DNA of 64,000 nt from Mortierella sp. BCC40632 (GCA_011634665.1 WAEK01000010.1:1976501-2040500), one strand, 5' to 3'; shown: positions 26,675-40,443, counted from the stretch's first letter. The notes: generated by a model from the letters alone, not told the origin. Numbers and translations: made by a program.

Positions 26675-27135
26675 CTCTCTTCTTGGCTATCTCTCTCTAT
26701 TTCTCTCCTTCACAATCTGATTTCTCTGATTCTTGTTGCTGGCGCCGGGTTCTCCATTCCCCTTTGCCCGCTCAGCCGCCTCGGCCCCTGTCCACTCTCT
26801 CGCCCCTTCTCACTATGCGCCACTCGCATCTGCTCATCGACCTTACCCCGATTCCTCACCCTTTGCATTGATCGCATTCTCTCACCCACTCACCCACTCG
26901 TACTCCCTTTCACACACACACACAAACTCTCTCTTTCTCTTGACTCTTCTTCTTCAGCCGCATTCCGTCCTTTTCGCCACCATCATCTCCCTCGTTCCTT
27001 TTCCTACCTCCGCCTGTCATGCCGCGCCATTAACCCCGGTCTGTGCGTTCACTCTCTCTCACACACACTCTTTCCTTCTCTTTCTCTCCTGTCATCCGAC
27101 TTGCTGCTTCCTCCCTCCTTCGTTTCGTTTTTGCA

Positions 27136-27195
27136 GCGTATCGTATCGTATCATCTCGTTTCGTATCGTATCGTATCGAATCATATCATATCGTC
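27136..27195. repeat. (CGTAT)n pentanucleotide array
   Basis: Roughly ten CGTAT or close-variant units in the region upstream of the VPS9 gene. Confidence 0.85.
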
Positions 27196-27632
27196 CATCC
27201 TGCCAACCCCCAGCTCTCTCTCTTCTTTCTTTCTTTCTTTCTTTCATTCTCCCGACCCTTGTACATATTATCCCGCGCTACCGCCCTTTTAGAACTATTT
27301 TCCTCCGTCATTGTCGTTCTCTTCTTTCACACTTGACTGTGCCTTTTGTTTCCCTTTTGTTCTTTGCGATTTTCTTGTAATATATATATTTCATATTTTT
27401 TTTTTTTGCCGCCATTTTGTCCCAGGGACAAGGAATCGCAGACCAAAAAAAAAAAAAAAAAAAACACACTACACAACACCCACACCTCTCTCTATTTTTT
27501 TTTTTTTTTCTTCACTCCACACACACACATACTCTCTTTCTCTCTCTCTCTTCCTCTATCTCTCTATCTCATCTCAGTCTCGTCCCTTGCCCCACCGTCC
27601 TCTGCTGTTCCTGAGTGCGATCGGTCACCGTC

Positions 27633-27845
27633 ATGGTCCGCAATGATCCTCCTGAACCGCGGCATCAGCGCTCCAACAGTCTCTCTGCCGCTTGGTCTTA
27701 TTTCTGGCGAAGCTCGAGCTCGAGACAGCAGCATCAAAATCAGCAGCAAAATCAGCAACAACAGCAACAACAGCAGCAGCAACAACATCAACAACATCCT
27801 CCTCCCCATCCAAATCAACAACAACAGCAACGCCATCAGCAACAA

Positions 27846-27877
<32 letters not shown>

Positions 27878-29556
27878 ACAACACCACTCCTTCTATGGCC
27901 ATGCTCGCAATAACAGCACCAGCGATGCTTTTGGCCGATCGACCAAACACCAGACCATCCAGGAGGAGGATGAAGAGGAGGCCGACAGGGCTCTTGTCAA
28001 GGGTGTTACTCGCAAGATCCTACCCCAACCTCGTCGATCCACATCCAGTGTTCATTCGAGTCCTGCTGGCAGCTCACGAACATCTCCCAAACTCGACTCC
28101 AAACGCATCTCCGTCTGCTCAACCTCTTCCCAGCAGCCGTCTGCACTCGAGAGGATAGCTATCCACAACAACAACATTAACCATGCGTTGGCAACGACTA
28201 TGAGCCACTCGCTTTCGCTTGGGTCTCCGGAAAAGGTCGCTCGGATGAACGACGACATTGTGCATCAACGAGGGTCGAGTCTGTCCTCTGCGTCCGAGTT
28301 CTCGTCCGAAGACAATGCTGGACCACATTGCTGTGACCACGCTCGGCCTTACTTGTCGATGGAATGCAAGGACCACCGACGACCACAACATCAACAGCAC
28401 CAACAGCACCTACAGCAATCAATACTACAACAGAAGCAACATCAAAAGCTGCTATCCAAGCAACCTGTTCACAGCAACCAAGGAGAAGAGGCTATGGTTG
28501 CACGGCCGAGCGGAACAACGATATCGTGCGGAAGTGGATCTGCTGACTCTGTGGTCCATCCGTCGCAGTCGCGGTCAACAGAGACGACCACTGCGACGAC
28601 GACGACGATGATGGGTGCTCATCGATCGTCGTCCTCCCCTGCATCGTCGTCTCCCTCGGTCTCGTCTGCATCTTGCCCATCCCCTTCCTCAGGTACGGCC
28701 ACACAAAAAACAGGGCCACACAACAAGGACCCGTTTTGTGTTGTTTGCTTTTTTTTTTTTTTTTTTTCTTCTTCTTGCTGGGTCTTTATTTTGAATGTAC
28801 CTGGAAAAGAAAGAAACTCTTCTTTCTCTCTCTCTCTCTCTCTCTCTCTGTCCGTCTCTTTCTTGTCTCTCTCGCACACACATGGATGCACAAGGACATG
28901 TCCATGATGGACGGTCCAATGTCTGGTTGTTGTGACCCGCATACTCGCTGACACACCGCCGGGCCGCATTCATGGCCAGTGAGAAAGAGGTTCTTCCTTC
29001 TTTCCTTCCTTCCTTGCTTCATCAAACACAAACCTGCACATCGACCATACACAGCAAACAGGAGAGAAGGGGTGAAAAGGACAAAGAGAGAGAAAGAGAG
29101 AGGGAGAGGTGTCTCTCTCGATATTGGTGCTCATGCATTGCCTCTCCAAGGCTTTGTCATACATGCATATTGTACCCACCCTTCCAACTCTCTTCTTGTC
29201 CTTGTCCTCCACCCCCCCCCCTCTTCTCTTTTCTTCTCTTCTCCGCACAAACAACATTTGCAACTAGTCTTTTTTTTTTTTTTCTCCTTGTTTCCCCACT
29301 CACGCATTTGCTCCGCGCCTCTTGGTGAAAGGCAAAGAGGACGAAAAGTGGGGTACGGCCTGATGGCCTGTCCTGTTTGTCCTGCGGGTGCACCGCCGCT
29401 GCTCTTTTCCCATGTGTCTCGTCGATTGCTTCGTTTGTGCAATCGAGTAACGACATTGCAGATTTTTTTTCCCTTCCAATTGTGTTGCTACTGTCCTTTC
29501 TCTGGAGCGGAGACTCATCTTTTTGTGTGCAAGTCATGGCTAGGCAAAGCAAAATG

Positions 29557-29593
<37 letters not shown>

Positions 29594-30829
29594 AAAGAAA
29601 AGAAAAAAGGCTAACCTGGTTGACTGGCTGGCTTTTAGCCTGGGCCTGAATATGTTCATGGCAATTTCGCATCCATACGCCTCTTGCTCTCTCTTTCTCT
29701 CTTTCTCTCCTTTTCTTTGTATTTTTTTTTCTTGCACCACCATATGACATGGGCTGTTATGGCATCCCAGAGCGACTAAAGCAAACAGAGTTCTAACCTT
29801 CTTCGCCATCTCTTCTTGTCTTTGCCCTCCTGCATGTTCACACCCGATGCCACGTTTTTGCATGTTGCGTACAATCTCGTACATCCGGGGCTGTACACAT
29901 TGGTCTGCGTCTGCGTCTGTGTCTGCATCCACTTATGCCGTTCCAGACAAGGATATACCCCATGCAAGATCAAAGTCAGCATCCGCCTCAACGGACCAGG
30001 TCACTGACGACGTGTCGTCATCGCCAATGGTGGGATTGGGACTGGACGGAGCCTATGCCTCCAAGGATTCGTCGTCGCAACATCTTGCCCAGTTTGTCAC
30101 ACCGGTGGCAGGTCCGTCGTACTTTGACATCACCCCGTCCAGCCAATCGCTCTCTTCGCCCTCCAACTCTAAAAAGACATCGTCTGGATACACGACCAGG
30201 ACACCTGGCCGACGTTCCAAACGGACGCCTGCTCACAGTTTCTCGAGCACCGTCACCAATGTACCCTCGACCCCGCGCCGTGTCTCGTGCACGAATACAG
30301 ACACTGCAAGTCAAAACTCGTCCTCATACCTGGATGAGCAAGACGTCGAACTCGACGAAAACTCATTCTATCTCCATCTCCAAAAGATGCAGGAACGTTA
30401 TCGGGCTCAGCAAGAGCCCGGCTGGCTGAAAACCCAGCACGCCATCTTGCAGGCGAAGCATCGCCTGCCAGGATCGGGATCGAGTCCATACTCACATTCA
30501 CACTCGTCTCAGGACTTTAAAAATTCTGGGTACGTCGGGTCGAATCGCAAGCCAGGTGCTGCACACCCGTTCTTTTCTCGGATTCAATCGAGTACGAGTA
30601 GTAGTCCGACGAGTAGTGACTATGGTTCGTCGCCATCATTCCATACAGGAGCCTATTCACAGCATCGACCAGCTTATGGCTCTTGGGGATCTTCGACCCA
30701 ACACCGCCATCAGCCTGTTCAGCCCTTTAACTGTTTCCAACCTGGCAATGTTGTCTGTGTTCCCAGGGAGCGTAGTCTGGGCGGACTAATTTTTCACAAG
30801 TCCTTTGTTGGTATGGCAACAAGCTGCTG

Positions 30830-30865
<36 letters not shown>

Positions 30866-33800
30866 TATTCTTGGAATACCCTTTTGGATATTGGATTAAT
30901 TCATTGCTTCTCTTTCATTGACCCTATTAGAGACGCATATTTTGACTCCATCTCCTTACTACCGAGGACAATACGAGACACTGAATCACAAGGCCGTAGA
31001 GATTGATAAGGACCATGTCCGAGAAATATCTGGCAAGTGCTGATGAACTCTCTCTCTCCCTCCTCTTCTCTTTTCTTGATCGCCGTTTTTACAACGTCCT
31101 GAATGGATCATAAAAAAAAAAGGAGTCTGCCCTGTCAGGTAACATGTTTGCTCATTTACTTCTCCCCCCCCCCCCTCTTTTTCCTTATTCTTCTTCATCC
31201 CGAAATTAGGCTTCCCTCAGCCACGATCGGTCCAGATCCTGGCAGAGGAGACGGTCTACATTGGCTCGTCTCAAAAGCCGACATTGGTCTTGATCTTGGA
31301 AAGGCCCTTGGAGGGTGAAGGCGCGGCGCCATCGAGACCGTTTGATGGACCCGTTATGCCGGCTCTGAGGAAATTTACTAGGCAAGTTAGACATACATAC
31401 GAAAAGTGCAATGCTCCTTCGCATTCAGTCAACAAGCTCTGGAGTGCTGAAGGAAAGAAATAACTAGCAAACGACCTTATTGAACTCATCCTAGCTCTCC
31501 ACTCTACTTTTCTCTCTGTATTTTGCTCCGAATGTTTGTCATCAATTAGTGATCTCGTCTTTTTAGAATCCTTCCCGGAACTCAGCCGGGCCCTACGTGA
31601 TTTCAACAACCTGTGTCAAGAGTTTGAGCACACCTATGTTTATATTCGTGGTTATGCAGCTCATACCCTTGACAAACTCAAGATCATCTACGAAAAGGCC
31701 TACCGAGACTGCCTCGAGGACTCGGTCAAATTACAAAAGTTGATGATGCGTGGTGTTCAGGCAGAGCAGGATTGCTTTGCAGAACTCATTGAAAAGTAAT
31801 CGCTTGCTATTGTTTCTTTTGCTTGTTTCATTCTTGTCGCGTGTGTCTTTCTCCTTTATGGTAATCATAAAGATGAATCCCCCTATTACTGCTCGCATAT
31901 ACTCACGCCATCTTTTTCTTTTTCTTTTTCTTTCCTTCTTTTAATCCGCCGATAAACTCGAATAGTGTTGTATTGGGAAAGTTATACCAAAAGCTCTTCA
32001 TCCATTCTCTTGTCCCATGCTACTCACAGGTGGATCTAGATATAGACGACACCATTTCAAGATATCATCGATTCCTTCACTGTATGGGTGAGCATCGTGG
32101 ACTGGACGGTGGGACTAGCCTGGCCATGAGCGAAGGCCCATTGCTTCAGGAGACCCTCAAAAACCTTGGGCTCTCCGACAGTCTCCAAACACTCCGTATT
32201 GGACATGCATTGGAAGAAGCTGCAGGATTGTTCAGAGCATGGGATCAAGAAACGGAGAGCCTTACTGCTGGATCTCTCTCTACCACCGCAAGTCAGCGGA
32301 TGAGGGCCTCTGCTCTTGCTCAAGAGACAGAGCAAGAGATGAGGAGAAGACAACTCCGAGAGTCCTTGAGGATTTTTGTCGAAGAAGATCGATCCAGACG
32401 AGAGAGGCAAAGAGGAATGCTCGGTAGTGACCTCTCTACTGGAGAGACTGGAGACAACAAAGACAATGATGAGGATGAGGATGAGGATGAACTTGCGGGA
32501 ATGGTGTGGAACACGCCTCTGGAAAAGGTCAACTGCATCAAACAAGTCCTGGATATCATCACGGCCGTTGCCGAAGACCATCTCCTGAGTGACCAAGGCA
32601 TTGGATTTGTTCAAAAGAAACGATCCGATGTCTCGGTGACTACTGATGACTACATCCCATTGCTTGCTATCGTGATTGTCCAAGCCAAGATGATGCGTCT
32701 CGGAAGCAACCTCTTTTACCTAAATCAATTCCGTATCAACACTCCCAAGTCTGATCTAAAGTAAGGATATCCTGCTCTTGCTCTTATTAATTAATGTGCT
32801 GGCGATCTGGTCAGATTGTTGACTTTTTTCCACATCTTTCCAATAGATTCGCCTTGGTCACTTTTGAGGCCTCTGTCGAGTTCCTCAAGACGGATCCATT
32901 AAGGCTACTTTCCTCTGTCGCCGAGCAGTCGCGACCTTCCTCATCAGCAGGCCTTCACCCGTTGGCGGAGGAAACCTCAGCAACAGGAATACAGCCTCGT
33001 AAAGGCATTGACATTGACACTAAAACTCCCTCCGAGGATGCGCAAGTCATTCCTTGGGGTGCACCCTCCCAAACTGGATGGGGCTTCTCACCCCCTACCA
33101 AAGCCATCTATACCCCGACTTTTGCCTCCTCTTCCCCTGATGCTTCGGATGTCAATGGAGTTGGAGAGGATGTTCCTGCAGAGTCATCCCCTACCAGACC
33201 TCTACTAGCGTCTCGCCACAGCGACCATACGCAGAGACATGCTCGTTCAACATCCATGAACTTTGATGATCGCTCTCGTCGAGCAGGACACAGTGAGGGT
33301 GGAGGTTATGGAGGCTTTGGCTCTGGAGGCTTTGGCTCCGGCTATAATGGTAGCTGGTCCAAGAGCCCATTACTCGGCCCGCGGTTTACTTCGGGAGGCA
33401 GCTCGCCTCTTGGGGTTGGCTCGACGAATGACGAGGGATCCAGTCCCAACGGAACACCGACTCGCCGTGCCTCGTTCCAGCATCAGCCAATAGCGCAGCG
33501 TCATTCGATATCCAGCGGTCAGGCTTTCCCCTACAGCCAAGGACACCATAGCCCTCATGTGCATCGGATCACTGTCGATCAGAGTCGCGATTCAATGAGT
33601 CGTTCAACGGTCCTACCTCTCCAATCTTCAGCCATCACACACCAACTCGTGGTCAAACCGCAGATTGTATTGCCCGCCCCCACAACCCCTCCTCTAGGCA
33701 GTATCAACACTTCTGGCAGAGCCAGGCCAATGTCCATGGTTGCATCGGCAGGGTATTCAAGTCCTTTTATGGGAGCTACCTCCGGTAGCCCGCGTCTGAA

Positions 33801-36800
33801 GCCTTTTGGATCCAATCAGTCCAGCCCCGCCACCAGCCCACGACTAGGACCTGGATCTGGATCTCGTCAGTCAGGATCAAGGTCCAACAGCTTGATGTCT
33901 GGATCTTTTCCGATGTTACGCACTAGCTCGATGACGACCGTCCTGACCCACCATCAGGTCTCACACGATGAAGATGGAGGCACAGAAAAGTCCCATGAAC
34001 AGTCCGAGACTCAGTCACCCGTGTCACCTCTGCCGCCCGCCGACTCTTCCAAGTTGCATGAAGAAGGTATTGCCTCTTCCCCTTCTCAGGTACTCTCGAC
34101 CTCTCCTACGGACATCTCCGAGTCACCCATGCTAGCAGCGGTGCAAAGCACATCAACGACTGCCCTGTCGACACCAGAACAGTTGCTGAGACCGAGATTG
34201 ACGACGAATCAACCAAGTCGGATCCGGACGTCGCCCACGACCACCTTGTCCATCTCGACTCCAACCACGCCATCGACTTTTTCATCTGCGAGTACCAATG
34301 CATTGGACTCTTTGAATACCAATTCACAGTTGGCTAGTCCTGCCACCTTTTCAAAGGACTCTTCCGTCCGAGGTCGATCAAAGTCGACTATGAGCGAAAC
34401 TATTTCGTCCGCATCGGCTTCGCCTGCGTCAAGCATCCGTTCGAGGTCGAGCGCAAGTCGACATGGGTCCATGCGACTGTCCTTGCCAACGTTTTCACTT
34501 GCCCCTTCACCTTCGAGTCCCTCGACAGCCTTTTGTAGGACAACAGTGACGGCAGCCGCGACGGCTATGACCCATGCGACCACAACGGCTATTGATGAGG
34601 ATATGGAGATTTCCAGTGGAATGTATGGATCGATTGAATCTCTGAATGGGTCCACAACCTCGACTATGACTACAATCACCACCAAAACCGCAACCCGAAG
34701 GACCAGCTCGGACGAATCTAAATCGACAGGAATATTGACTCCAACCCGCTCGTCAACCCACACTCGTGCGCGGTCTCCAGCTATTTCGATGGTGAACACA
34801 TCGTCCTTTGTGTTTTCAGAGTCGGCAGACAGTCTACCTTCGTTGATCTCGACCAACGGAACCATGTCGTCATCGTCGTCTTTGCCACGAAAGCTCAACA
34901 AAAATCAACGACCTTACCTGGCTCAGCGTGCAGAATCGTCTCCTAACATGACCATTCCAATCGCAAAGGCGCCTGTGGAAGAACATGTTTTCAGAGCTGA
35001 ACCCGTGGCAGAAATCGTTGTTGTGGACGAGGCCCCTGCCTTGGAGGATGCTGCGCATTCGACATCAGCTGAGACAACGCCCAAGGTGACAGCAACAGAA
35101 CCCATTCCCGTCTCTGTAAAGTCGACAGCACAGTCACCCAATGGTGGCAAGACTCCAGTGCCATCGTCAGTGACAGAAGATGTATCAAGCGGTAGATTGA
35201 GCACGCATACTTCCTCTGCACACCAACAACCTTGTTACTCGCATTATCAATTCATTGGTCGACAATCGGCACCGGACGTGATTGCGCTGGCGAGTCCGTT
35301 GACAGGCAATATTGTGACTCGGCCAGGATCACCCTTGGACGGTCGACTCTCGAGCAGTGTCAACAGCAGCAATGGAGGTGGGACCAGCTTGTACGGAACC
35401 CATGCATCCTCGTTTGAGCATTCGTCTCGAACCCAACAGGGTACCTCTTCGTTTTCGCAGAGTTTTGGTAGTGGTCATAGTGCTGCTGCTAGTCCATTCA
35501 TGGTCCGTCGATCCGTTGATGGCAACCGACCCTCAACCAGCTTGGGTCATTATAGCGCCGTGGCCGATCATTCGTCCCCCCATGGTCATTATAGTTCAGT
35601 GGGACCACAGCATGGATCAATGCATCATCAGTTGTCGTCCTCGTCCTCGTCCTTGTCAACCTCTTATCAGTCTTATCAGGGTTACCAAGCACCTTTCCAC
35701 CCTTCGACCTCTTCTTCCTCGACTTCTTCTTCTTATCACCATTACCACCTCTCTTTGACTCCACAAAAACCGATGCGACAGCCTTCACCGCTTTTGCATT
35801 CCATGTCGAGACAAAGTACTTACTCGGGTTTCCCTGGATCACAAGGCCCACCTCACCCACCCCCTCCTCCTCCGCCTCCTCCTCAATCACAACAACAACA
35901 CCAACAACAGACCAAGATTGGCCCAAGTTCGACATCGACCTTTTCGTATGGTGGCGGACCATTGACTCGAGGATTGGGAATTCAGACGCCAGATGAAGGG
36001 AGTGGAGTCAATGGATGGTTTGAATCGACAACGACAACGACCGCTTCGACTGCCACTACCACAAAATTAGCGACAACCTCCTCTACAGCCCCGGCGACTC
36101 TACCGCCACCTGTAGTAACTGTGTCGAATATGGGGTCATGGAACGGCCAGAACAACGAGAGTCAACCTCCTCTTCCTCCTCTTCATCCACATGACGCGAG
36201 CAACCTTGGCAGTAGTCATGTTTCTCCTCCTTCTTCTTCAGGATCTGTGAACGGAGGACAGTATACGGCTCCAGTCAAATTGTCGAATGGGGGCGGTGCA
36301 AGTCAGCATACCAAGATGGACAGTGGCAAGTATATGGGAGGACTCCATTCCGGTCATCACCACTCAACCCATCCACCTCCCCCACCTCCGCCCCATTCCC
36401 ATCGACGTCAAAACCAACATCAACACCAACACAGCAGTAGTAGCACGAGCAGTATGAGTAGCACGAGCAGTAGTCATCCCGGATGCACGGACCATGTCAG
36501 TTTCGGGACTCTTTTAGAATTTGATCCCAGTTTCCATGAGGGACTAACGCTGTCATTAGACTCGACGACGACGGCGACGACGGCTTCATCGTTGTCGGGA
36601 GGACCTTTGTTCTTTTCCGAAAACCGACGAGGGAGTGCAACAAGTCTTCGTGCAGGAGTCTCGAATGGCACGGTCTTGCCAACAAGAGGGGTACATCATG
36701 GAGGAGGAGGAAGCGGAGGAAATGGATTTCAATCAGAAAAGACCACAACAGCAACAACAACGATGACGACGACGACGGTCCTGCCCTGGAGTAACGGTCA

Positions 36801-37233
36801 AGATTCTTCTCATCACCGGGGGCTGCCTATGGTGACCATGTCCGTGTCGTCTTCTTCTTCTTCGTCTTCTTCAAGAATACCGATGCCAGCAGGGATGAGT
36901 AGTGCAGGTAGTGGTAGTCATAATGGAGCGAGAATGTCGCGCGCAGGGTATGGAATGAGTATTGGAGGAGTGACACCGAGTACGGCCCCTGGTACTCCTG
37001 CAGCGGTGGAAATGACAGTGGCTCCACTGGAAGTGATGATTACAGGAGAACAAGGGTTGGCGACCATGACCACCACAACAGAGACGAATGGGGTTGTAGG
37101 TCATGACCGAGTCGAGTCCGAGCAGAGGACACGTCAAAAGTTGTTGGGTGATTTTTTGAGTGAGTTGGCCAAGATTGAGGATGGAGGAGTGTTGGTCGGT
37201 CATGGACGGGATGGGTTGATGAGTCGTCCATAG
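27633..37233 (+). CDS. Giant VPS9-domain protein (putative Rab5-type GEF)
   Basis: Exons 27633..28692, 29947..30810, 30931..31032, 31210..31381, 31550..31795, 31966..32760 and 32847..37233 give 2541 residues with consistent phases. Residues 1-640 are disordered, with long Gln/His runs near 35-90. Residues 735-815 form a charged helical region. Residues 820-1105 hold a helical bundle and VPS9 core: EKVNCIKQVLDII, TDDYIPLL, LGSNLFYLNQF and VTFEASVEFLKTD match the Rabex-5/Vps9/GAPVD1 pattern. VPS9 domains load GTP onto Rab5/Vps21 on endosomes. The catalytic Asp and following Pro are kept, but the usual Tyr and Thr of the last helix appear as Phe and Val. The remaining 1430 residues are Ser/Thr/Pro/His-rich with poly-Pro. 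Introns 3 and 4 use GC donors (GCAAGT). The start is the first ATG after a CT-rich leader. Confidence 0.85.
28693..29946 (+). other. Long intron 1 of the VPS9-domain gene
   Basis: A 1254-bp intron bounded by GTACGG and TTCCAG. It contains a sense-strand poly-T run (about 28750-28767), CT tracts, GA tracts and a second T run near 29271. Leftover G plus AC restores the frame of the next exon. No separate gene is visible inside. Confidence 0.6.
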
Positions 37234-38089
37234 AAAGGCAAAAGTTACTTCTCTTTCTCTTTCTTTCTTTCTTTCTTTTTTTCCCCCTTGTCTCTGTCTC
37301 TTTCCTTCTCTCTTTCTGGAGGAGGAGAATGGGACGACCAACTGTGACCAACTGCATCACTAAAAAAAAAAAAAAAAAAAGCTAGCTTTCTTCTTTTGAT
37401 GGTTTCTGGCAAGTTCTTTTGGTTTCTCTCCAGATGAGAGTCAGTTGCTTCGGCTCAAAAGGTGAATTGAACAAAAGGTCCAGATAGACTCTTTATTATT
37501 ATTATTTTTTGGTGGTCAGTGGTTTCCACAGGTACCTTTCTTTCTGTATATCAAAAAAAAAAATGAACTACACCTTTGTCTATCTATTCCCACGAGAGTT
37601 GTCCTCAAGGAAGAATACTTCAAGACAACCAAAAAAGACATGATGTCCTTTCTCCACAGCCTTTTTTTTTTTTTTCTCTCTCTTTTTCCTTTTAAGGTAA
37701 AACATATAAAATGGCTCCAGCAGGTGAAATAAAAAAACTGAGTTTCGACAGCCATATCCTCCTTCTCTCACACATACATATTTTTCAATAAAGTTTACAG
37801 TCTGATGGATGAGAGACGCATGTTATTCTCGAAACAGCAATTGTGCTCTGCTTTCGACTTTCAACTCTTGTATTTATTTGCACGTTCCCCCCTATATCTT
37901 CTCTTCTCCTCACCCCTTTTTTTTTTTTTTTTTTTCTCACTTAAACTTTCCCAAACTCCACAATTCTCTAGTCCAGCAAGTCCTTTGCCCTCTTTCTCGA
38001 CCACTACCTTCACCCCCAGAATCTCACCTCAACATCAACAGAGTGTAGTAAAAAGAGAGAAAGAGAGAAAAAGAAAGAACTCCAACAAA
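37234..38089. other. Intergenic region between VPS9 gene and orphan membrane gene
   Basis: A pyrimidine-rich 3' UTR, an A18 run near 37363-37380, two further A/T runs, and a T/CT-rich leader (37910-38040) before the next start codon. No gene is supported. Confidence 0.6.
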
Positions 38090-39040
38090 ATGACAGACTC
38101 TCGAGTCCTCCGGAACAAATTCTTTGCTCAGGCACTCTATTTCATCGGAAATGTGATCATTGCCTGGCAACTCTACAGAATGGACCTTCACCTGTTTAAA
38201 AGTGTTCGGCATGCTCTTCACCTTAATTCATATGTCCCCCTGCAGTTCTTATGTCTGTGGTTCGTCTGCTTAATTGTTTATATCCCAGTCATGCTCCTGG
38301 TCGAGCATCGGGTGATCCCTAGTCAAGTCATCTCTGCAAAGAAGCTGTTTTTTATGGTCTTTCCCATACTCTCAGTCTGTTGGCTCCTCCATGCCAGTGT
38401 CCTCATGCCTCTTCAATCACTCCGTTTTCCGGGCTTGTATGTCTCCCAAATGGAAACCAAAAGCGGATGGACCCATACGCTGGAGATGCCACTTTATGGC
38501 AACAAGAAGGAGTCATCAATCTACATTTCACTGTCCGTGTATGTGGTTTGGCTCTTGACTCTTCTCTCCACTTGCGTGGCCGTGGGTGTGATGATAGCGT
38601 GTCTCGCTTGCCTTCATAAGATAGTATACCAAAAATATCAGGATGCCTTGTCAAGAGAGCAATCGCTCGAGTCAGAGTCGTCTTTGCCCAATTCGTCATC
38701 GCCACAGTCGTCGTCGTCTGAAAAGACATCACACAAAGCTGAGCTTGAACACCACAACTCGAAGCCGGTTTTGACTTCAAAGGACGACCTCCGAAAGCAA
38801 CTTGCTTCATCTCGCCTGAATTTGGCCCTGGGAATCTTGAGTGTGGCCTTTAGCCTTTGTCATGTATGGGTCTTGTCCGAGACCAGGAGTACTGGACTGA
38901 CCTGGCCCATCTCGTCTTTGACAGTGTCGATTTGGCCTCTGGGTCTGATGGAGCTGGCACCGGATTTCTTGGTCTATAGTTTCCTCCCTGGAACGATCAT
39001 GTTCTTGATCGGCAAACGGGTCATTGTTGATGATATTTAG
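38090..39040 (+). CDS. Hypothetical multi-pass membrane protein, 316 residues
   Basis: An intronless frame with the ATG following AACAAA, preceded by a T/CT-rich leader. It has about six hydrophobic segments: residues 11-29, 49-71, 84-105, 143-174, 242-262 and 270-310. A hydrophilic Ser/Glu/Lys-rich loop near residues 185-240 splits the protein into four plus two segments. The N-terminal segment includes FFAQALYFIGNVIIAW and the last one is rich in Trp/Pro/Leu. No enzymatic motif, transporter signature or Cys pattern was recognised. A fungal-specific membrane protein is likely; the frame extends 95 codons upstream without a stop, but that part is repeat-like and unlikely to be translated. Confidence 0.72.
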   Translation: MTDSRVLRNKFFAQALYFIGNVIIAWQLYRMDLHLFKSVRHALHLNSYVPLQFLCLWFVCLIVYIPVMLLVEHRVIPSQVISAKKLFFMVFPILSVCWLLHASVLMPLQSLRFPGLYVSQMETKSGWTHTLEMPLYGNKKESSIYISLSVYVVWLLTLLSTCVAVGVMIACLACLHKIVYQKYQDALSREQSLESESSLPNSSSPQSSSSEKTSHKAELEHHNSKPVLTSKDDLRKQLASSRLNLALGILSVAFSLCHVWVLSETRSTGLTWPISSLTVSIWPLGLMELAPDFLVYSFLPGTIMFLIGKRVIVDDI

Positions 39041-40410
39041 TGTTCGAGACTTGGACTCGTTGATACCATGGCTTCTATCCATCGAGAAGTCTTTACCATT
39101 ACTGAGCAGGAAAATAATAATAAAAAAGAACTCATAATGAGAAAGAGAGAAGGGGGCGGGCGTTGACACAAGGTTTTAATGGTAAAGCAGGAAAAATCCT
39201 CGGGAGGGGCAACAACCATAAAAAAAAAAAAAACACACACACAGCCTTTTTTTTTTGCCACTGAAGCACTAGCTTTTTCTCTCTCTCTCTCTCTCGCATC
39301 TTGGCTTTCTTCACCCTCCAGGACCTCCCTCTTTTTTTTTTTACTGGTGGTTCCTGAAGTATCAAGCACAGAAATCCTTAGGTCAACGGAATAATTCGTC
39401 TCCGCAAAAAAAAAAAAATTAAATAAAATAGAAAAAAAAAGCTTTGCCCTCAACTTTACCATCTCCTTGGGTGTGCTCCCATCATCAGTATCCTTTATTG
39501 CTTTTTTTTTACTTTTTTTCTGGTTGCACGAATTCACATGAGGATGACAAAAGTCAAGCGGGGCTCCAGATCAAGAGAACACAGCAATTTCTTTTGTTCA
39601 ATCTTGACGTTTTAATTCTCTGGTCCGCTGGATTTCAAGTTCTCTCTCCTGACCCCTGGATCCTTGGCGCCATTTTCCCTACCATTCATCCACCGACAGA
39701 GAGTCAAGAGAGCTCGACCTTCCCAAGGGACGTACTATGGAACAAGCGTCATTTGTCATGGAGACTCAATGGTAGTTCAGGTAGAAACTACGATCGTAGC
39801 ACTTACCTCAACTGCACTCTTAGTCATATTTAAAAAAAAAAAAGGCTTGCTCCCTGCTCTGCCTAGTCATCATACTGTCGACTTCCAACCTAGTCCCAAT
39901 GACTGACTCTTTTTCTAGCCGATGTAAAGCTCTCAATTTGTTAAACCTCTATCCTCTTTGAGGATGCAACTCTCTCCCTCCGACATTCCTTTCGGACAAG
40001 TCGGCTCTTAGGATGGACGAAAGGACAGAGAGAGAGAGAGAGAGACGAGGGCGTCAATGACGACAATGGAGAGCCATCGAGCTGACCCGACCACTAACAT
40101 CCCAATGGCCAGTCAATGCTTGTGATCTGGTTCTAGATATCGGTCCTCCTCCTTTGAAACTATAAAAAAAAAAAAAAAAAAAAAAAAAGACAAGACAGAC
40201 TATCTACCTCGCAACCCTTATCCTGTTCATTTTGTCTGAAATAAATAAATGGAGGAATTTCTTGAGTAGAGTCCTCAATGTGAGGAAAGGATCTGAAAGA
40301 GAAAACAATCAAATAAAGAGAGAGAGAGAGAGAGGTTTGACCCTGGATGTGGATCTTGCTCGATCGAGCTGGTGCCAGATCTATTCAATCTCCTCCCCAG
40401 TTTCGAACCC

Positions 40411-40443
<33 letters not shown>

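Larger units (their letters stand above)
22662..27632. other. Five-kilobase low-complexity intergenic region
   Basis: Contains the UDP-glucose dehydrogenase 3' UTR and the 5' region of the VPS9 gene. It holds many microsatellites: a (GTT)n patch near 23520, (TCC)n at 23651-23708, (GA)n at 23970-24008, (AT)20 at 26631-26670 and a CGTAT array at 27136-27195. There are also T and A runs. From about 26220 onward it is almost wholly pyrimidine-rich on the plus strand. All open frames here are Ser/Leu or Arg/Glu translations of repeats. No gene is supported. Confidence 0.6.

Noticed and set aside
40395..40412. GGGTTCGAAACTGG on the minus strand, also B-box-like.
   Set aside because: The required upstream sequence is a poly-T run, so no cloverleaf forms.
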